Assembly: GCF_030177935.1 (NCBI RefSeq) | Contig: NZ_CP089974.1 | Span: 1,364,001-1,428,000 of the forward strand | Direction: 5' to 3' | Source of the DNA: Moraxella haemolytica | GTDB lineage: Bacteria > Pseudomonadota > Gammaproteobacteria > Pseudomonadales > Moraxellaceae | DNA length: 64,000 nucleotides | Part shown: positions 60,765 to 64,000 of the stretch, in pieces | How positions within the stretch are numbered: the stretch's first letter is position 1 | How the letters are laid out: each line of letters starts with the position of its first letter | Notes under the pieces: generated by a model | What the model was told of the DNA's origin: nothing | Seen by the model: only the letters and a program-made list of their open reading frames with translations | Databases searched by the model: none | Position numbers and translations under genes: made by a program

Positions 60765-61541
60765 TTATTGATATTGATTGAGCAAATTGTCAAAATTAGC
60801 ACTAGTAATCAGACCTATCTCTTCGCTACTTTTGCCATAAACTTTTGCCAATGCTTGTGCTACATAAGGCACATAGCTTGGCTCGTTGTCTCGTCCACGC
60901 TTGGGTGTGGGGGCAAGATAGGGGCTGTCTGTCTCTATCAAAATACGATCAAGTGGTAATTTGGCTGCCACTTCTCTTAAGTCTTGGGATTTATTAAAAC
61001 TCACAATACCAGAAAAGGAAATATACATGCCTAAATCAAGGACGGTTTTAGCAAAATGATAATCTTCAGTAAAACAATGAATAATACCATACTCGCACTT
61101 CTCCGCCTTTAATACATCTAAGGTATCGTGATAGGCGGCTCGAGTATGGACAATGATGGGTTTTTTGAGAGATTGACTGGCATGAATGTGCGTAGCAAAG
61201 CTGTGCTTTTGCTCCACTTTTTTATCGCTATCCCAATGATAATCAAGCCCTGTTTCACCAAACGCCCAAACCTTATCATGATTCAAGCTGATAAAATCAT
61301 CAATCCGAACCGACCTTAGCATCTCTTTATCTTGGCAAGGGTGAACACCAATACTCATGCCAATATCAATTTTTTCATCAGACAATCCCACCCAGCGTTC
61401 AATGTCGTGTATTTCATCAAAATTGCAACAAATCGCCATAACACGGCTGACTTGCATGGCTTTTAGATTATCTAGTAAAGCAGATGGGTTGTGTTGATAA
61501 GGTTCTAAATAAGTCAAATGGGCGTGGCTGTCAGTATACAT
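60765..61541 (-). CDS. tatD: TatD-family metal-dependent hydrolase
   Basis: 258 residues. It has the TatD metal ligands: SHAHL with two His near the start, GVHPCQDKE, a catalytic GETGLDYHW, PIIVHTRAAYHDTLDVLK, IIHCFT and the C-terminal ILIETDSPYLAP. The family has DNase activity and acts in DNA repair and quality control. It probably formed an operon with dusA (dusA directly downstream) before the prophage separated them. Confidence 0.93.
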   Translation of the reverse strand: MYTDSHAHLTYLEPYQHNPSALLDNLKAMQVSRVMAICCNFDEIHDIERWVGLSDEKIDIGMSIGVHPCQDKEMLRSVRIDDFISLNHDKVWAFGETGLDYHWDSDKKVEQKHSFATHIHASQSLKKPIIVHTRAAYHDTLDVLKAEKCEYGIIHCFTEDYHFAKTVLDLGMYISFSGIVSFNKSQDLREVAAKLPLDRILIETDSPYLAPTPKRGRDNEPSYVPYVAQALAKVYGKSSEEIGLITSANFDNLLNQYQ

Positions 61542-61733
61542 AGCTACTCAAATCAAGTAAAAACAGTCATTATAACGCATTTTTATCCCTTTTTGGCAAA
61601 TCCGCCATCTCTTAAGCGGTATTCAAAAACCAATATTATCTCTTGCTTTTATCAGCATGGCTTAGATATTAACTCCGCCATTAAAACACAAATACACAAG
61701 GATAAATACTTCAGTTTTAAATAACCAAAAAAC

Positions 61734-61770
61734 AAAAAATAAAACCACTATAATTAAGTGGCTTTATTTT
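61734..61770 (-). terminator. Terminator of the MliC-like lipoprotein gene
   Basis: AATAAAACCACT and AGTGGCTTTATT form a stem with one mismatch and a 7-base loop (61738-61768). The minus strand then runs into T-rich sequence (ATTTTTTGTTTTTTGG). It lies just after the lipoprotein stop. Confidence 0.75.
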
Positions 61771-61789
61771 TTGGCTTATCTGATGATGA

Positions 61790-62155
61790 TTAACGAGTAG
61801 TACAGCTGGTGTTCTTGGCAGCACCACCATGCACACCTACATACTCAAAGTAAGCTTGGCTACCTTTTTGATGCCATTGACCACCATAGCCCCATAGGCC
61901 TGTATGAGCAGTATATAGCTCACCAGATGCCGATCTTGCTTGGCTTAAGATGGCTTTTTTATTGTCGTTAGTAGTAAGCTCGATTTGATCATTACCCAAG
62001 TGCTTTACTGCAACGCTCAAACCATTTTCACAGCTAAAATGCTGAATGGCTGGTTGTGCCTTAGCGGTCATATTATTGCTTGCGGTGTTAGAGTTGGTTG
62101 CACAACCTACTAAGATTACAGCACTTGCAGCAACTAAAGAAGCGATTTTTTTCAT
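61790..62155 (-). CDS. Small lipoprotein with MliC-like lysozyme-inhibitor domain
   Basis: 121 residues. A lipobox (VILVGCATN) puts the acylated Cys at 18. The domain from about 40 starts HFSCENGLSVAVKHLGNDQI and includes QARSASGELYTAHTGLWGY and a second Cys near the end, the pattern of C-type lysozyme inhibitors of the MliC/PliC kind (FxCxxG, then SASGxxY). It would sit in the outer membrane and protect against host lysozyme. The trailing HQKGSQAYFEYVG fits too. Confidence 0.75.
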   Translation of the reverse strand: MKKIASLVAASAVILVGCATNSNTASNNMTAKAQPAIQHFSCENGLSVAVKHLGNDQIELTTNDNKKAILSQARSASGELYTAHTGLWGYGGQWHQKGSQAYFEYVGVHGGAAKNTSCTTR

Positions 62156-62292
62156 ATGTTAAACTCCCATTTGAGATTAAAGATGTTTAAGTGTTAAAGG
62201 CATCTAAACGATGAATCATCATCAAAACACACCTTCAAACAAGAAATACATCATCTATATTCTTATCCACACTATAAATCAAAACGACTTTA

Positions 62293-62321
62293 TTGTCAAA
62301 TCCTGACGATTTTAGTAAAAT
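62293..62321 (+). promoter_or_regulatory. Promoter of ahcY
   Basis: TTGTCA at 62293-62298, 17 bases, TAAAAT at 62316-62321. The start of transcription would be near 62328-62330, exactly where the riboswitch-like leader begins. Confidence 0.8.
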
Positions 62322-62329
62322 ATACAACA

Positions 62330-62417
62330 CCAAGAGATGTTGCACCCTTAATCTTAATCGCACTAAGGTCAGGCTTGGTTTAATTATTTTGTTAATAATT
62401 AAAAAACAACGACATCT
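62330..62417 (+). promoter_or_regulatory. SAH riboswitch candidate in the ahcY leader
   Basis: CCAAG (62330-62334) pairs with CTTGG (62374-62378), the outer stem of the SAH riboswitch. AGATGTTGC follows the first strand and AACGACATCT (62408-62417) can pair with AGATGT as the pseudoknot, like GAGCGCUGC and AACGGCGCUC in the known class. AGG just before CTTGG matches the conserved AGGCUCGG. SAH riboswitches sit before ahcY-type genes and raise their expression when S-adenosylhomocysteine builds up. The AT-rich form here is atypical. Confidence 0.65.
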
Positions 62418-62454
62418 GCACATTTCTTTAACCATTTATTTAAGGAGTGGACAG

Positions 62455-63819
62455 ATGTCTGCATTTACTGACTACAAAGTTGCTGATATTACTTTAGCTG
62501 AGTTTGGTCGCAAAGAAATCCGCCTTGCTGAGACCGAAATGCCTGCCCTAATGGGCATTCGCAAACGCTACGCTGACGAAAAACCGCTACAAGGTGCAAA
62601 AATCGTCGGATGTATCCACATGACCATTCAAACAGCTGTTTTGATTGAGACTTTGGTGGCACTTGGAGCAGAAGTTCGCTGGACTTCATGTAATATTTTT
62701 AGCACCCAAGATCATGCCGCCGCTGCCATTGCTGCAGCTGGTATTCCTGTTTTTGCATGGAAAGGCGAAACCGAAGAAGAATACCTATGGTGCTTGGAAC
62801 AACAGATTCACAAGGATGGCAAACTTTGGAATGCCAATCTTATCTTAGATGATGGTGGCGATTTGACCGCACTCATTCACGAAAAATATCCACAAATGCT
62901 AGAGCATATTCATGGCATCAGCGAAGAAACCACAACGGGCGTACACCGCTTAATTGAGATGCTAGGTAATGGCAAGCTAAAAGTCCCTGCCATCAATGTC
63001 AATGATGCCATCACCAAATCCAAGAACGACAATAAATACGGCTGCCGTCATTCACTCAATGACGCCATCAAGCGTGCCACCGATATGCTACTATCAGGTC
63101 GCCGTGCTTTGGTTGTTGGCTATGGCGATGTAGGCAAAGGCTCTGCTCAGTCTTTGCGTCAAGAAGGCATGATTGTGCGTATCTCTGAAGTTGACCCAAT
63201 TTGTGCGATGCAAGCATGTATGGACGGCTATGAAGTGGTATCGCCTTTCATCAATGGCGACCAATCTTGTGGTGTCAACACCGCCCTGTTGTCAGATACC
63301 GACCTTGTTGTTACCACCACAGGTAACTACAATGTCTGCAACAGTGAAATGTTAAAGGCATTAAAATCCACTGCAGTGGTATGCAATATTGGGCATTTTG
63401 ACACAGAGATTGATACCGACTTTATGCGTAAAAACTGGCGTTGGGAAGAGATTAAGCCTCAAGTTCATCAAGTCTATCGCTCAGATGATGACAGCGATTA
63501 TTTAATCTTGCTAAGCGAAGGGCGTCTTGTCAATCTAGGCAATGCCACAGGGCACCCCTCACGCATTATGGACGGCTCATTTGCCAATCAGGTACTGGCT
63601 CAAATTCATCTATACAAAGAAAAATTTGCCAATCTACCCACTGAAGAAAAATCCAGCAAAGTCTATGTCAAGGTTCTGCCCAAAAAATTAGACGAAGAAG
63701 TCGCTGCTGCTATGGTTGCTGGCTTTAATGGTGTCATTACCAAGCTGACCCAAGAGCAGGCAGATTATTTGGGCGTAAGCGTTGAAGGTCCATTTAAATC
63801 TGACGAGTATAAGTACTAA
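62455..63819 (+). CDS. ahcY: Adenosylhomocysteinase
   Basis: Splits S-adenosylhomocysteine into adenosine and homocysteine, and so keeps methylation reactions going. 454 residues from ATG at 62455, which has AAGGAG upstream; the open frame extends 54 codons further up but covers the leader. Motifs: [43 protein letters not shown], the NAD loop [16 protein letters not shown], and the C-terminal KSDEYKY. The gene is controlled by its own promoter and a candidate SAH riboswitch. Confidence 0.97.
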   Translation: MSAFTDYKVADITLAEFGRKEIRLAETEMPALMGIRKRYADEKPLQGAKIVGCIHMTIQTAVLIETLVALGAEVRWTSCNIFSTQDHAAAAIAAAGIPVFAWKGETEEEYLWCLEQQIHKDGKLWNANLILDDGGDLTALIHEKYPQMLEHIHGISEETTTGVHRLIEMLGNGKLKVPAINVNDAITKSKNDNKYGCRHSLNDAIKRATDMLLSGRRALVVGYGDVGKGSAQSLRQEGMIVRISEVDPICAMQACMDGYEVVSPFINGDQSCGVNTALLSDTDLVVTTTGNYNVCNSEMLKALKSTAVVCNIGHFDTEIDTDFMRKNWRWEEIKPQVHQVYRSDDDSDYLILLSEGRLVNLGNATGHPSRIMDGSFANQVLAQIHLYKEKFANLPTEEKSSKVYVKVLPKKLDEEVAAAMVAGFNGVITKLTQEQADYLGVSVEGPFKSDEYKY

Positions 63820-63840
63820 TCCACCAAAATAGATAGCCAC

Positions 63841-63872
63841 ATCAATGGGTTGACATGAGTCAATCCATTGAT
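63841..63872 (+). terminator. Stem-loop after ahcY
   Basis: ATCAATGGGTTGAC and GTCAATCCATTGAT pair over 14 bases with one G-U type mismatch and a 4-base loop. It lies 22 bases past the stop. No T-run follows, so termination would be weak or Rho-aided. Confidence 0.55.
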
Positions 63873-64000
63873 TGCGTGTATCTTATGCCAATTTTATACA
63901 CCATTAAATACTCAGCATTGCCCTTATTGATTTGACATTCAATATTCTTATGAAGAGTTTCTAATATAACCCAACACTTATGAATGATTTAAACAACCCA

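Overview
The window looks like a chromosome segment of a Moraxella-type gammaproteobacterium (Moraxellaceae). This is inferred from the moderately AT-rich sequence, the fused nuoCD gene, the long NuoG and the mix of housekeeping genes. No rRNA or tRNA is present to fix the species. The central 36.7 kb (23934-60671) is one prophage bounded by a 32-bp direct repeat.

Left arm (1-23983): genes for respiratory complex I lie on the minus strand in the usual order nuoA, B, CD, E, F, G, H, I, J, K, L (L runs off the window), but the cluster is split twice. Between nuoB and nuoCD sits an AT-rich three-gene cassette: a YqcI/YcgG (GntA-type heme N-oxygenase) protein, an MFS transporter and an ATP-grasp ligase. 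It looks like a minimal make-and-export pathway for a small molecule. Between nuoCD and nuoE lie an isoprenylcysteine-methyltransferase-like membrane protein, a flavin-reductase-like protein, a wrecked outer-membrane protein gene and about 1.2 kb without genes. nuoE has its own candidate promoter. Then come lolA, glmM, a CPBP membrane protease and dusA.

Prophage (23934-60671): it is integrated in the 5' end of dusA. It supplies a new start codon to dusA and leaves the old 16-codon start fragment at the far end. The early region is lambdoid in style: integrase, PrtN-like activator, Nmad5 protein, secreted nuclease, S24 repressor, Cro-like protein, and a DUF1376 replication protein whose gene carries eleven GTAACG hexamers (a candidate origin). 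The late region is P2-like: Ogr, D, U, T, E/E', FII, FI on minus; V, W, J, I, H and lysis genes on plus; S, R, a muramidase, X, L, M, N, O on minus; P, a methyltransferase and Q on plus. The four late operons form two divergent pairs, and the same TGTTGT-N13-ACAACA site, presumably bound by Ogr, sits in the middle of each pair. Cargo genes include an Ibs/Sib-like type I toxin-antitoxin locus, a gene of unknown function with a near-consensus promoter, a promoter-gene-terminator insert facing against the tail operon, an AbiL/RloAB-type defence pair, and an orphan DNA methyltransferase. The tail fibre gene contains three apparently identical 522-bp tandem repeats.

Right arm (60672-64000): tatD, a small MliC-like lipoprotein, and ahcY preceded by a strong promoter and a leader that matches the architecture of the SAH riboswitch.

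The items most worth follow-up are the Ibs/Sib-like locus, the biosynthetic cassette inside the nuo cluster (with an in-frame stop near the start of its first gene), the defence pair, and the control elements of the prophage.
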